A stretch of 38,991 bases of DNA. It comes from an uncultured Oscillospiraceae bacterium. GTDB taxonomy: Bacteria; Bacillota; Clostridia; Oscillospirales; Oscillospiraceae. Every line of letters starts with the position of its first letter. The first letter of the stretch is position 1. The position numbers and the translations under genes are program-made. Below are positions 22,290 to 29,826 of the stretch, in pieces. The stretch covers positions 1 to 38,991 of the forward strand of contig CAJOEH010000010.1 of assembly GCA_905233385.1 (NCBI GenBank), read 5' to 3'. Below the pieces are notes generated by a model that worked only from the letters and a program-made list of their open reading frames with translations, did not search any database and was not told where the DNA came from.

Positions 22290-24095
22290 ATGATCGAATT
22301 TCACGACGGAAAATCTATTGACGAGACCGGCCGCGTCACGCTCGACCCGACCGTTTACAAGGACTGGCAGATCGCCGAGGAAGCGGAAAAACCCCTGCCC
22401 CCGGTGGAGTATTTCCGCGAAAAATTAGGCCTCCTGCCCGAGGAGATCATCCCCTACGGCAAGACGCCGAAGCTGGACTTCATCAAGATCATGGAGCGCC
22501 TCAAGGACCGCCCGGACGGCAAGTTCATCGAGGTGACCGCGATCACGCCCACGCCGCTCGGCGAGGGCAAGTCCACCACCTCTCTCGGCCTGATCGAGGG
22601 CCTCGGCAAGCTCGGCAAGAACGTCGGCGGCTGTCTGCGGCAGCCCTCCGGCGGCCCGACGATGAACGTCAAGGGCACGGCCGCCGGCGGCGGCAACGCC
22701 CTTTTGATGCCGATGACCGAGTTCTCCCTCGGCCTGACCGGCGACATCAACGACATCATGAACGCCCACAACCTCGCCATGGTCGCGCTGAACGCGCGGA
22801 TGCAGCACGAGCGCAACTACGACGACGAGACCCTCGCGAAGCGCGGCCTGAAACGGCTCGACATCGACCCGAAGCGGGTCGAGATGGGCTGGGTGCTGGA
22901 CTTCTGCGCGCAGGGTCTGCGCAACATCATCATGGGCATCGGCGGCAGCAAGGACGGCTACCTCATGGAGTCGAAGTGCGCGATCGCCGTCTCGTCCGAG
23001 CTGATGGCGATCTTAGCGGTCGCCCGCGACCTCAAGGACCTGCGCGAGCGGATTGGGAAGATCGTCGTTGCCTACGACCGAAAGGGCAACCCCGTGACGA
23101 CGGAGGATCTGGAAGTCGCCGGCGCGATGACCGCGTGGATGCGCAACACGATCAACCCGACGATGTGCTACACCGTCGAGCACCAGCCGGTGCTGGTGCA
23201 CGCGGGTCCCTTCGCCAACATCGCGATCGGCCAGTCGTCCGTCATCGGCGACCGGCTCGCGCTCAAGCTCTTCGACTACCACGTGACCGAGTCCGGCTTC
23301 GCCGCCGACATCGGCTTCGAGAAATTCTGGAACGTCAAGTGCCGCCTGTCCGGCCTGACGCCGCACGTTTCCGTCCTCGTGGCGACCGTCCGCGCCCTCA
23401 AGATGCACGGCGGCGGCCCGGCGGTCGTGCCCGGCAGACCGCTCGCGGAGGAATACACGAAGGAGAACCTCGACCTGCTGGAAAAGGGCTGCGAAAACCT
23501 CTTCCACCACGTCAATACCATTAAAAAATCCGGCATCGTGCCGGTCGTCTGCATCAATCAGTTCCACACCGACACCGAAGCGGAGATTGCCCTCGTGCGG
23601 AAGCTCTGCGCCGAGCAGGGCGTGCGCTGCGCGCTGTCGAACCACTGGCGCTACGGCGGCGAGGGCGCGTTAGAGCTGGCGCAGGCCGTCGTGGAAGCGT
23701 GCGAAGAATCGCACGAGATCCGATTCCTCTACCCGCTCGAAATGCCCCTGCGCGAGCGCGTGGAGAAGATCGCGAAGGAGGTCTACGGCGCGGACGGCGT
23801 GGACTGGGCGCCGCTCGCTCTGGAGAAGGCGAAGCGCTTCGAGTCCGATCCCAAGTACGCAGATTACTGCACCATGATGGTCAAGACCCACCTGTCTCTG
23901 AGCCACGAGCCGGGCTGGAAGGGCGTGCCGAAGGGCTGGCGCCTGCCGATCCGCGACATTCTGGAATACGGCGGCGCGAAATTCCTCTGCCCGATGGCGG
24001 GCACGATCTCCATGATGCCCGGCACGGGCTCCGACCCCGCCTACCGCCGCATCGACGTCGACACCGAGACCGGCAAGGTCTCCGGCCTGTTCTGA
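22290..24095 (+). CDS. fhs: Formate--tetrahydrofolate ligase, MTHFD1-like type
   Basis: The enzyme joins formate to THF at the cost of ATP to give 10-formyl-THF. ATG 22290 follows AAGGAG by seven bases. The 601-residue product has the nucleotide loop [10 protein letters not shown] (about residues 84-93), the block [48 protein letters not shown] and the ending [16 protein letters not shown]...VSGLF. These blocks resemble the synthetase domain of eukaryotic C1-THF synthase more than the REPSLGP form of classical acetogen enzymes, and the protein is longer than the usual 555-560 residues. The normally invariant KGGAAGGGY reads KGTAAGGGN here. It is the first gene of a four-gene operon with fchA 12 bases downstream. 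Confidence 0.93.
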   Translation: MIEFHDGKSIDETGRVTLDPTVYKDWQIAEEAEKPLPPVEYFREKLGLLPEEIIPYGKTPKLDFIKIMERLKDRPDGKFIEVTAITPTPLGEGKSTTSLGLIEGLGKLGKNVGGCLRQPSGGPTMNVKGTAAGGGNALLMPMTEFSLGLTGDINDIMNAHNLAMVALNARMQHERNYDDETLAKRGLKRLDIDPKRVEMGWVLDFCAQGLRNIIMGIGGSKDGYLMESKCAIAVSSELMAILAVARDLKDLRERIGKIVVAYDRKGNPVTTEDLEVAGAMTAWMRNTINPTMCYTVEHQPVLVHAGPFANIAIGQSSVIGDRLALKLFDYHVTESGFAADIGFEKFWNVKCRLSGLTPHVSVLVATVRALKMHGGGPAVVPGRPLAEEYTKENLDLLEKGCENLFHHVNTIKKSGIVPVVCINQFHTDTEAEIALVRKLCAEQGVRCALSNHWRYGGEGALELAQAVVEACEESHEIRFLYPLEMPLRERVEKIAKEVYGADGVDWAPLALEKAKRFESDPKYADYCTMMVKTHLSLSHEPGWKGVPKGWRLPIRDILEYGGAKFLCPMAGTISMMPGTGSDPAYRRIDVDTETGKVSGLF

Positions 24096-24107
24096 AAGGG
24101 TGATTCT

Positions 24108-24728
24108 ATGGATATGATTTCTGCTCCGTGCAGGGACTTCGTCTCCGTCCTTGCCTCCTCCGCGCCCACGCCCGGCGGCGGCGGCGCGGCCGCGCTGGTC
24201 GGCGCGATCGGCACGGCGCTGGGCAATATGGTCGGCGCGCTGACGGTCGGCAAGAAGAAATACGCCGCCGCGGAAGACGAGCTTCGCGCCCTGATGCAGC
24301 AATGCGACGATCTGCAGGAGGAACTTTTAGAGCAGGTCGCCGCCGACGAGGCAGGCTTCCTGCCGCTGGCGAAGGCCTACGGCATCCCGAAGGACGACCC
24401 GACCCGCGAATCCGCGTTAGAAGAGGCGGCCGTCGCCGCCTGCTTCGTACCGCTGCGCATCATGGAGCTGTGCTGCGAGGCGCTGCACGCGGTCGCCGTC
24501 TTCGCCGAAAAGGGCTCGAAATTAGCAATATCCGACGCGGGCTGCGCCGCCGCGACGCTGAAAGCCGCCCTGCAAGGCGCGTCGCTCAACGTCTTCATCA
24601 ACACGAAAGGTCTGAAGGACCGCGCCCGCGCGGACGCGCTGAACAAAAAGTGCCTGTCGATGCTGGATTCCTACGGCGCGCTGGCTGATCGCGTCTTCGC
24701 GCAGGTCAAAGACGAGTTTCTCGCGTAA
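24108..24728 (+). CDS. fchA: Methenyl-THF cyclohydrolase (FchA), FTCD-C/cyclodeaminase family
   Basis: The 206-residue all-helical protein matches the cyclodeaminase/cyclohydrolase family: SSAPTPGGGGAAALVGAIGTALGNMVGALTVGKKKY near the N terminus (key PTPGGG and ALG-MV), then D-E-AGF..L..AYGIPK and a late KGLKD segment. In glycine- and purine-fermenting clostridia this stand-alone enzyme interconverts 10-formyl-THF and methenyl-THF. Lying between fhs and folD, that role is more likely here than formimino-THF cyclodeaminase of histidine breakdown, as no hut gene is near. AGGGTG precedes the ATG. Confidence 0.85.
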   Translation: MDMISAPCRDFVSVLASSAPTPGGGGAAALVGAIGTALGNMVGALTVGKKKYAAAEDELRALMQQCDDLQEELLEQVAADEAGFLPLAKAYGIPKDDPTRESALEEAAVAACFVPLRIMELCCEALHAVAVFAEKGSKLAISDAGCAAATLKAALQGASLNVFINTKGLKDRARADALNKKCLSMLDSYGALADRVFAQVKDEFLA

Positions 24729-24740
24729 GGAGGGACGGAA

Positions 24741-25628
24741 ATGGCAAAGATACTGCGCGGCAAAGACGTCGCGGACGCGCTGTGCGCGAAGCTCTGTGCC
24801 CGCGTGGACAAGCTGTGGGACAAGGGCGTCATGCCGACGCTCGCGCTGGTGCGCGTCGGTGAAAATCCCTCCGATCTGAGCTACGAGGCGGGCATCCTGA
24901 AACGCGCCGAGCGGATCGGCGTCGCCGTCCGCCGCGTCATCCTGCCGGAGACCGCCGAAAAAGCGGCGATCTTCTCCGCGATCGACATGCTGAACGCGGA
25001 CGACGCCGTCCACGGCGTTCTTCTGTTCCGCCCGCTGCCGCCGCACCTGAAAGCGGACGGCGAAGCGATTTTCAGCCGCCTCGACCCGAAGAAGGACGTG
25101 GACGGCATGACCCCGCTCTCCCGCGCGGGCGTCTATTCCGGCGGCGATCTCGGCTATCCGCCCTGCACGCCCGCCGCCTGCCTGGAGATCCTCGACCACT
25201 ACGGCTACGCCTGCGAGGGCAAACGCGCCGTCGTGATCGGCAGGAGCGCAGTCGTCGGCAGGCCGCTCGCCATGATGCTCCTCGCCCGCAGCGCGACCGT
25301 CACGGTCTGCCACTCGAAAACCGCCGATCTTGCGGCGGTCTGCCGCGAAGCAGACCTCCTCGTGAGCGCGGCGGGCAGGCTGCGCCTGCTAGGCGCGGAC
25401 TTCGTCCGTCCGGGGCAGACCGTGCTCGACGTTTCGACGAACTGGGATGAGAGCAAGCCCAACGCGAAGGGCGGCCTCGGCGCGTTCGCCGGCGACGCCG
25501 ATTTCGACGCGCTGGAGCCGATCGTGGACGCGATCACGCCCGTTCCCGGCGGCGTCGGCGCGGTGACGACCACCGTACTGATGAAGCGCGTGATCGAGGC
25601 GGCGGAGGACGGAGGCGCCCATGCGTAA
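24741..25628 (+). CDS. folD: Methylene-THF dehydrogenase of the FolD family, probably monofunctional
   Basis: The 295-residue protein has the FolD layout: N-terminal catalytic domain, KDVDGM (118-123), PPCTPAACLEIL, and the NAD(P)-binding GRSAVVGRPLAMMLL (167-181) with VTVCHSKT. The usual Y-x3-K of the active site keeps tyrosine (Y48), but the catalytic lysine position (K54 in E. coli FolD, K56 in human) is I52, and the VQLPLP glutamine (Q98/Q100) is F96 in LLFRPLP. Both residues are needed for the cyclohydrolase step in the family, while the dehydrogenase step can proceed without the lysine. The missing activity is supplied by fchA 12 bases upstream. GGAGGG precedes the ATG. The C-terminal PGGVGPMT reads PGGVGAVT. 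Confidence 0.9.
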   Translation: MAKILRGKDVADALCAKLCARVDKLWDKGVMPTLALVRVGENPSDLSYEAGILKRAERIGVAVRRVILPETAEKAAIFSAIDMLNADDAVHGVLLFRPLPPHLKADGEAIFSRLDPKKDVDGMTPLSRAGVYSGGDLGYPPCTPAACLEILDHYGYACEGKRAVVIGRSAVVGRPLAMMLLARSATVTVCHSKTADLAAVCREADLLVSAAGRLRLLGADFVRPGQTVLDVSTNWDESKPNAKGGLGAFAGDADFDALEPIVDAITPVPGGVGAVTTTVLMKRVIEAAEDGGAHA

Positions 25629-26967
25629 GATCAAAGCGCTGTCTTCCGAAGACTTCCTGCGGCTGCTGTTCTTCCTGTTCGCCGCATTCTTCCTGATCGG
25701 GGCGGTCTGCATGCCCGACCGCGCCGACATGTTCAAAGGTCTGTGGCGCATCCTCTCGCAGACGGCGAAAACGCCGACCAACTACTTTGACCCGACCTAC
25801 GGCGGCTACGCCGGCACCTTCCTGAACGTCGGCGGCGTGACGCTGATCGCCGCTTTGCTGTATCTTCTGCCGCATTCCAAGCCGAACGGCACCGCCGTGA
25901 TCGCCGTCCTGCTGACCGCCGGTCTGTCGTTCTGGGGCATCCACCTGCTCAACATGTGGTTCGGCATGTTCGGCGTCGCGCTCTACTGCCTCGTCAAGCG
26001 GCTGCCCCTCGGCTCGCAGGTCAACGCCCTGCTCTTCACGACGGGCATGGCGCCGCTGTTTTCCGATCTGATCCTCGCCTATCCGAACGCGCTGCCCGTC
26101 GGCTTCCGCTGGCAGGGGCTTCTGCTTGCCCTGCTGATCGGTCTGCTGATCGGCTTCTTCCTGCCGGCGGGCCTCCAGTATTCGCCGCGGATCCACCGCA
26201 ACTGCACGCTCTTTTCCGCCGCGATCCCGGTCGGCATGACCGCGTTCTTCCTGCGCGCCTTCCTCTACAACATCCTCGGCGCGGCGCGCGGCTCGACCGA
26301 CGTCGGCCCGACCGCCGATCTCGGGATCGCTTCCTGGCCGATCGCCAACATTTTCTGTCTCGCGGTCTTCGTACTCTGCATCGCGTTCGCCCTCGCGCTC
26401 GGCTGCAAGCCGAAGGACTATCTGAAACTCCTGAAAGCCAGCGGCTATGAGGACGATTTTCTGCGGCAGCAGGGCAAGGCGGCGACGGTGATGAACTTCG
26501 GCGTCTTCGGCCTGTTCGTCCTGCTGTACTACAATATCGCCGCCCTGATCGGCGGCAGTGAGACGGTCTTCAACGCCGTCACCCTCGGCTGTATCTTCTG
26601 TATGCTCTCCACAGCCTGCGCCGGCTCGCACCCGCGCAACGTCTGGCCGGTCATGGTCGGCTATATCGGCGCGTCCTTCCTATTCGAGTGGATCAGCACC
26701 GGTCTGATCGGCGGAGAATACCGCCACGCCATCGACGCGCAGGCGATGCTGGTCGGGCTGTGCTTCGCGGGCGGTCTGTCCCCGCTGACCGGCCGCTACG
26801 GCTGGCCGTTCGGCATTCTCGCGGGGATCGCGCACTTCACGCTCGTCACGAGCGTCCCGCTGCTGCACGGCGGCTTCTGCCTCTACAACGGCGGCTTCAC
26901 CGCGGCCTTCACCTGCATCCTGTTCGTGCCGATCTTAGAGCATTTCCTGACAAAAAAACGGAACTGA
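25621..26967 (+). CDS. Polytopic membrane protein, DUF1576-like
   Basis: The 448-residue protein has about ten to twelve predicted membrane helices, beginning FLRLLFFLFAAFFLIGAVCM. Blocks such as TNYFDPTYGGYAGTFLNVG and TTGMAPLFSDLILAYP, and a second half with a similar order (GCIFCML...GYIGASFLFEW), suggest an internal duplication and agree with the DUF1576 family as I recall it. It overlaps folD by eight bases, so it belongs to the one-carbon operon. No transport motif is recognised. A role in moving formate, a folate or another one-carbon metabolite is a guess from context. Confidence 0.7.
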   Translation: MRKIKALSSEDFLRLLFFLFAAFFLIGAVCMPDRADMFKGLWRILSQTAKTPTNYFDPTYGGYAGTFLNVGGVTLIAALLYLLPHSKPNGTAVIAVLLTAGLSFWGIHLLNMWFGMFGVALYCLVKRLPLGSQVNALLFTTGMAPLFSDLILAYPNALPVGFRWQGLLLALLIGLLIGFFLPAGLQYSPRIHRNCTLFSAAIPVGMTAFFLRAFLYNILGAARGSTDVGPTADLGIASWPIANIFCLAVFVLCIAFALALGCKPKDYLKLLKASGYEDDFLRQQGKAATVMNFGVFGLFVLLYYNIAALIGGSETVFNAVTLGCIFCMLSTACAGSHPRNVWPVMVGYIGASFLFEWISTGLIGGEYRHAIDAQAMLVGLCFAGGLSPLTGRYGWPFGILAGIAHFTLVTSVPLLHGGFCLYNGGFTAAFTCILFVPILEHFLTKKRN

Positions 26968-27018
26968 TTCGGCGCGGCGTGATAAGAATGTTTCTTGAAC
27001 TACCTTTGCCGCGCCGAA
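26968..27018. repeat. 11-bp perfect inverted repeat directly after the operon's last stop codon
   Basis: TTCGGCGCGGC and GCCGCGCCGAA flank 29 bases. The left arm starts at the base after the TGA stop of the DUF1576-like gene, and the right arm runs into the mini-hairpin array. The large loop and lack of a T tract argue against a simple terminator. Confidence 0.7.
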
Positions 27019-27195
27019 AATGAAGATGCCCTCTGCGAGGGCGAATGAAAAAATGAAGACGCTTCGCTAATGAAGACGCTCCTGCGGAGCTGATGATAAT
27101 GCGAGGGTGTCTTCGCTTCATTAGGCAACGAAGTTGCCGTCTTCATCAGTCGGTCACGCCGACGTCTTCATTAGGGCGTAAGCCCGTCTTCATTC
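27017..27195. repeat. Array of mini-hairpins separated by inverted GTCTTCATTA-type spacers
   Basis: The left half contains the spacer as AATGAAGAT/C three times and the right half contains its complement GTCTTCATT/C three times, plus an interrupted form GTCTTCGCTTCATTA. Between spacers stand short stem-loops, each of different sequence: GCCCTC-TGC-GAGGGC, GCTCC-TGC-GGAGC, GGCAAC-GAA-GTTGCC, GTCGG...CCGAC and GGGC-GTAA-GCCC. The whole can fold into one long spacer-paired hairpin with side branches. No gene is seen in 26968-27284. Confidence 0.8.
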
Positions 27196-27211
27196 AATCC
27201 TCTGAATATGA

Positions 27212-27243
27212 AAAGCAGACTGATTTTGATTTCAGTCTGCTTT
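27212..27243. terminator. Hairpin terminator between convergent units
   Basis: A 12-bp perfect stem (AAAGCAGACTGA and complement) with an 8-base loop has T-rich tails on both sides (TTTCGTTTGTTTG on plus, TTTTCATATT on minus). It can end both the one-carbon operon from the left and the S4 gene from the right. Confidence 0.8.
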
Positions 27244-27284
27244 CGTTTGTTTGACATCCTATGCGCCGACAGGCGCAATTCACT

Positions 27285-27530
27285 TTATTCCGCCAGTTCC
27301 CTGTACATCGCCGCGGCGTCGTCCTTTTTGACGGCCTCCGCGACCGCCAGCACCTCGACCGCCACCGTGCGGCTGCCGAAGGCGATGCGGATCACGTCGC
27401 CCGGCTTGACGTCGTGCGACGCCTTGGCGGGTCTGCCGTTCACCGTCACGCGGGCGTTGTCGCAGGCCTCGTTCGCGACGGTGCGCCGCTTGATCAGGCG
27501 CGACACTTTCAAAAACTTATCTAAGCGCAT
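27285..27530 (-). CDS. rqcP: S4-domain RNA-binding protein, RqcP/YabO-like
   Basis: The 81-residue protein is almost only an S4 domain: [38 protein letters not shown] with the usual R-L-D-K-F-L, K-R and V-x-VNG features. In Bacillus the homologue RqcP (YabO) works with RqcH in ribosome-associated quality control on 50S subunits; Hsp15 is the Gram-negative relative. The yabM-like flippase and HU gene next to it recall the yabM-yabN-yabO region of Firmicutes, which supports the call. AGGAG precedes the ATG. A terminator lies between HU and this gene, so expression may be by read-through or a weak promoter. Confidence 0.82.
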   Translation of the reverse strand: MRLDKFLKVSRLIKRRTVANEACDNARVTVNGRPAKASHDVKPGDVIRIAFGSRTVAVEVLAVAEAVKKDDAAAMYRELAE

Positions 27531-27544
27531 CGTGTTCTCCTAAT

Positions 27545-27580
27545 GAAAACGGGGTCGCCTGAAAAGGCAACCCCGTTTTT
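27545..27580. terminator. Terminator between HU and the S4 gene
   Basis: On the minus strand a stem ACGGGGTTGCC/GGCGACCCCGT with one G-U pair and a 6-base loop is flanked by A-rich and T-rich sequence on both sides (AAAAAC...GTTTTC). It starts nine bases past the HU stop codon and would reduce transcription into the S4 gene. Confidence 0.75.
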
Positions 27581-27588
27581 CGGTATAA

Positions 27589-27864
27589 TTATTTTGCGAC
27601 AGCGTCCTTGAAAGCCTTGCCGGCCTTGAAGACGGGAGCCTTGGAAGCGGGGATCTGGATGGCTTCCTTGGTCTTGGGGTTGCGGCCCATGCGGGCGTCG
27701 CGGCACTTCAGTTCAAAAGAGCCGAAGCCGACGAGCTGGACCTTGTCGCCCTTCGCGACAGCTTCCTTAACGGAGTCGACGACAGCGACCAGAGCCTTCT
27801 CAGCGTCCTTCTTGGACAGGCCGGCCTTCGCGGCGATTTCAGCAATGAGTTCAGTCTTGTTCAT
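27589..27864 (-). CDS. hup: HU-family DNA-binding protein
   Basis: The start is ATG 27864 (MNKTELIAEIAAKAGLSKKDA) after AGAGGT; the upstream extension of the frame lacks a start signal. At 91 residues it has standard HU length, with the signature GFGSFELKCRDARMGRNPKT near 46-65 and the DNA-binding arm ending IPASKAPVFKAGKAFKDAV. It is a nucleoid architectural protein. The codon choice is more A/T-ending and uniform than in its neighbours, as expected for a highly expressed gene. Confidence 0.95.
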   Translation of the reverse strand: MNKTELIAEIAAKAGLSKKDAEKALVAVVDSVKEAVAKGDKVQLVGFGSFELKCRDARMGRNPKTKEAIQIPASKAPVFKAGKAFKDAVAK

Positions 27865-27962
27865 GATGATACCTCTTTCTAAAAAGTACTTTTGGTGTTC
27901 AAAAATATCAGATCGGCAGCGTGACACAGCATGCTAAGCTTCCGACATTTTCTCCGCATTAG

Positions 27963-27991
27963 AATTTAACACATAACTTCGAAATAAGCAA
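27963..27991 (-). promoter_or_regulatory. Possible HU promoter
   Basis: On the minus strand TTGCTT is followed after 17 bases by TAAATT, in the AT-rich 145-bp gap between the flippase gene and hup. It would give a leader of about 90 bases. The match to consensus is modest. Confidence 0.42.
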
Positions 27992-28009
27992 GTGAAAAAA
28001 TGGAAAAAA

Positions 28010-29824
28010 TCATTGAATTTTCAGAATTTTCGCGATTTTCTCTCCCTTGGGGAGCAGCAGGCAGTCCTCGTAGGTGATCGCCTTGAGTAAAATGACAAGT
28101 AACAGGTAAACAATCGCCGCCGCGCCGATCGCGCCGAGGCAGGCGACGGCAACGCTCGCGATGAAGCGGGAGATCAGCAAATAGCCGAAGTAGGCGACTG
28201 CGCCCATGGCGATCGCCGCAAGGGCGCTCTTCCAGAGCTTCGGCAGGAGCTTCGGCGGCTCCTCCATGATGCGGCGCATCGTAAAGACGTTCAGGATCAT
28301 ATACACGAGGAAGCACGAGAGCGTGCCGATCGGCGCGCCGAGGATGCCGATGGCGGGATTCCCGACGAGGATGAAGTTGACGACGACTTTGACGATGCCG
28401 CCGATCAGCATATTGATCATTGGGAGCCACGGGCGGTTGTGCGCCTGCATGATCGCCGTGGTGACGGTGGTGACGCCGTTGATCAGGACGGTCGGCGCGA
28501 GCAGCGCCAGAAGCCAGGCCGCCATCTGCACACGGCTGTCACCGTATCTGCCGAGCAGGGCCATGATCGGCTCCGCCAGCACCAGCAGACCGACGGCGCA
28601 GGGCATGGCGATCAGACCCGTCAGCCGCAGGGAGGAATCCTGCACCAGCCGGACGTTCTTCTGATCGTCGCGGGTCAGGTGCGCGGTGATCGCGGGGATG
28701 ATCGCGGCGGTGATGCAGGGGAAGAAGGCGGTCGGGAAGTTGAAGATCGTCTGGCACAGGGCGTAGACGCCGCTCTGATTTTCGACTGCCGTCTGCTGGA
28801 CGTCCCTCCAGGTGACGAACGCGGTGCGCTCGGACAGCAGCGTCTTCGCGAGCCCGAGCAGCTGTGCCGGCCAGCCGGACGCGCCGCCTGCCGTCGCCTT
28901 CGCGGCCTGCATGACGTCCTTCCAGATGACGACCGTGCCGCCCTCGCTCATATTCGTCTTCGCGAGAGCAAGCATCTGTCCCATCCAGCTCGACGCGCCC
29001 TCCGCGGTCGCGTCCGCCGCCTGGAGCAGGCGGCGCGTGACCATGATCTCGTCGATCAGATTGATGATCTGCAGACCCGCCGCGCCGAGCGTGATCGGAA
29101 CGGCGATGGCGAACAGAAGCTTCGTCGTCTTGCCGTAAGACAGCGCCGTGCCGCCCAGCGACGCGACGCGCTTGCGGTTGCGGCGGTACTTGATGATGAC
29201 GTACAGCGCGGAGAAGGCCGCGCCGATGCTGATGCCGAGAATGGACGCGCCGGAGGACAGCGCGAGATCGCCGGTGGTCTTCTTGACGATCCAAGCGAGG
29301 CCGAGGCCGAGCAGGAGCTTGCCCAGCGCCTCGATGACCTGACTGACCGCGGTGGGCGTCATATCGCCCTGCCCCTGGAAGAAGCCGCGGCAGGCGGAAG
29401 CGACGCAGATGCACAGCACCGCGGGACCGAGGGCGAAGATGGAATACCAGGCGTTCGGCATGGACATGACGTCGGACGCCAGCCAGTGCGGGAACGCCAT
29501 CATGATCCCGGTGCCGAGGAAGCCGATCGCCAGATAGACGTAGAGCGCGGTGCGGAAGATGCGCTGCATCTGCCTGCCGTTGCCGCGCGCCTGCGCCTCG
29601 GAGACCATGCGGCTCAGGGCGACCGGCAGGCCGGTGGTGGAGATGACCAGCAGCACCGTGTAGATCGCGTAGGCCTTGTTGAAATAGGCGAAGCCCTGCG
29701 AATCGATGATTTGATTGAGCGGCAGCTTGTAGAGCATGCCGATGACCTTGACGATGATCGTCGAGAGGGACAGGATCGCCGCGCCGGTCAGAAAGTTTTG
29801 CTTTTTGCCGTTTTCGTTTTCCAA
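28010..29824 (-). CDS. Lipid-linked oligosaccharide flippase, SpoVB/YabM/MurJ-like (MOP superfamily)
   Basis: The 604-residue protein has about fourteen predicted membrane helices and the opening FLTGAAILSLSTIIVKVIGMLYKLPLNQIID typical of SpoVB/YabM-type polysaccharide transporters (key K-x-x-G-x-x-Y-K-x-P). LINLIDEIMVTRRL and FNFPTAFFPCITAAIIPAI are further family blocks. Between them is an insertion absent from ordinary relatives of about 520 residues: two 38-residue tandem units (268-305 and 306-343). It should move undecaprenyl-linked precursors across the membrane. Position beside HU and the S4 gene matches yabM in Bacillus. It follows the amidohydrolase gene by two bases. Confidence 0.85.
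   Translation of the reverse strand: MENENGKKQNFLTGAAILSLSTIIVKVIGMLYKLPLNQIIDSQGFAYFNKAYAIYTVLLVISTTGLPVALSRMVSEAQARGNGRQMQRIFRTALYVYLAIGFLGTGIMMAFPHWLASDVMSMPNAWYSIFALGPAVLCICVASACRGFFQGQGDMTPTAVSQVIEALGKLLLGLGLAWIVKKTTGDLALSSGASILGISIGAAFSALYVIIKYRRNRKRVASLGGTALSYGKTTKLLFAIAVPITLGAAGLQIINLIDEIMVTRRLLQAADATAEGASSWMGQMLALAKTNMSEGGTVVIWKDVMQAAKATAGGASGWPAQLLGLAKTLLSERTAFVTWRDVQQTAVENQSGVYALCQTIFNFPTAFFPCITAAIIPAITAHLTRDDQKNVRLVQDSSLRLTGLIAMPCAVGLLVLAEPIMALLGRYGDSRVQMAAWLLALLAPTVLINGVTTVTTAIMQAHNRPWLPMINMLIGGIVKVVVNFILVGNPAIGILGAPIGTLSCFLVYMILNVFTMRRIMEEPPKLLPKLWKSALAAIAMGAVAYFGYLLISRFIASVAVACLGAIGAAAIVYLLLVILLKAITYEDCLLLPKGEKIAKILKIQ
28796..29023 (-). repeat. 114-bp tandem repeat, two copies, inside the flippase gene
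   Basis: Positions 28910-29023 and 28796-28909 encode matching 38-residue units, QAADATAEGASSWMGQM and QAAKATAGGASGWPAQL at their starts and VVIWKDV / FVTWRDV near their ends. The period is a multiple of three. A third copy may begin (QTAVENQ). Confidence 0.85.
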
Positions 29825-29826
29825 GC

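Noticed and set aside
24108-24728. Formiminotransferase-cyclodeaminase of histidine breakdown
   Set aside because: The protein is only the cyclodeaminase/cyclohydrolase half, no hut genes are nearby, and it lies between fhs and folD, which fits methenyl-THF cyclohydrolase better.
27017-27195. CRISPR array
   Set aside because: The repeated element is only about ten bases, switches orientation midway, and the intervening pieces are palindromes, not unique spacers. There are no cas genes.
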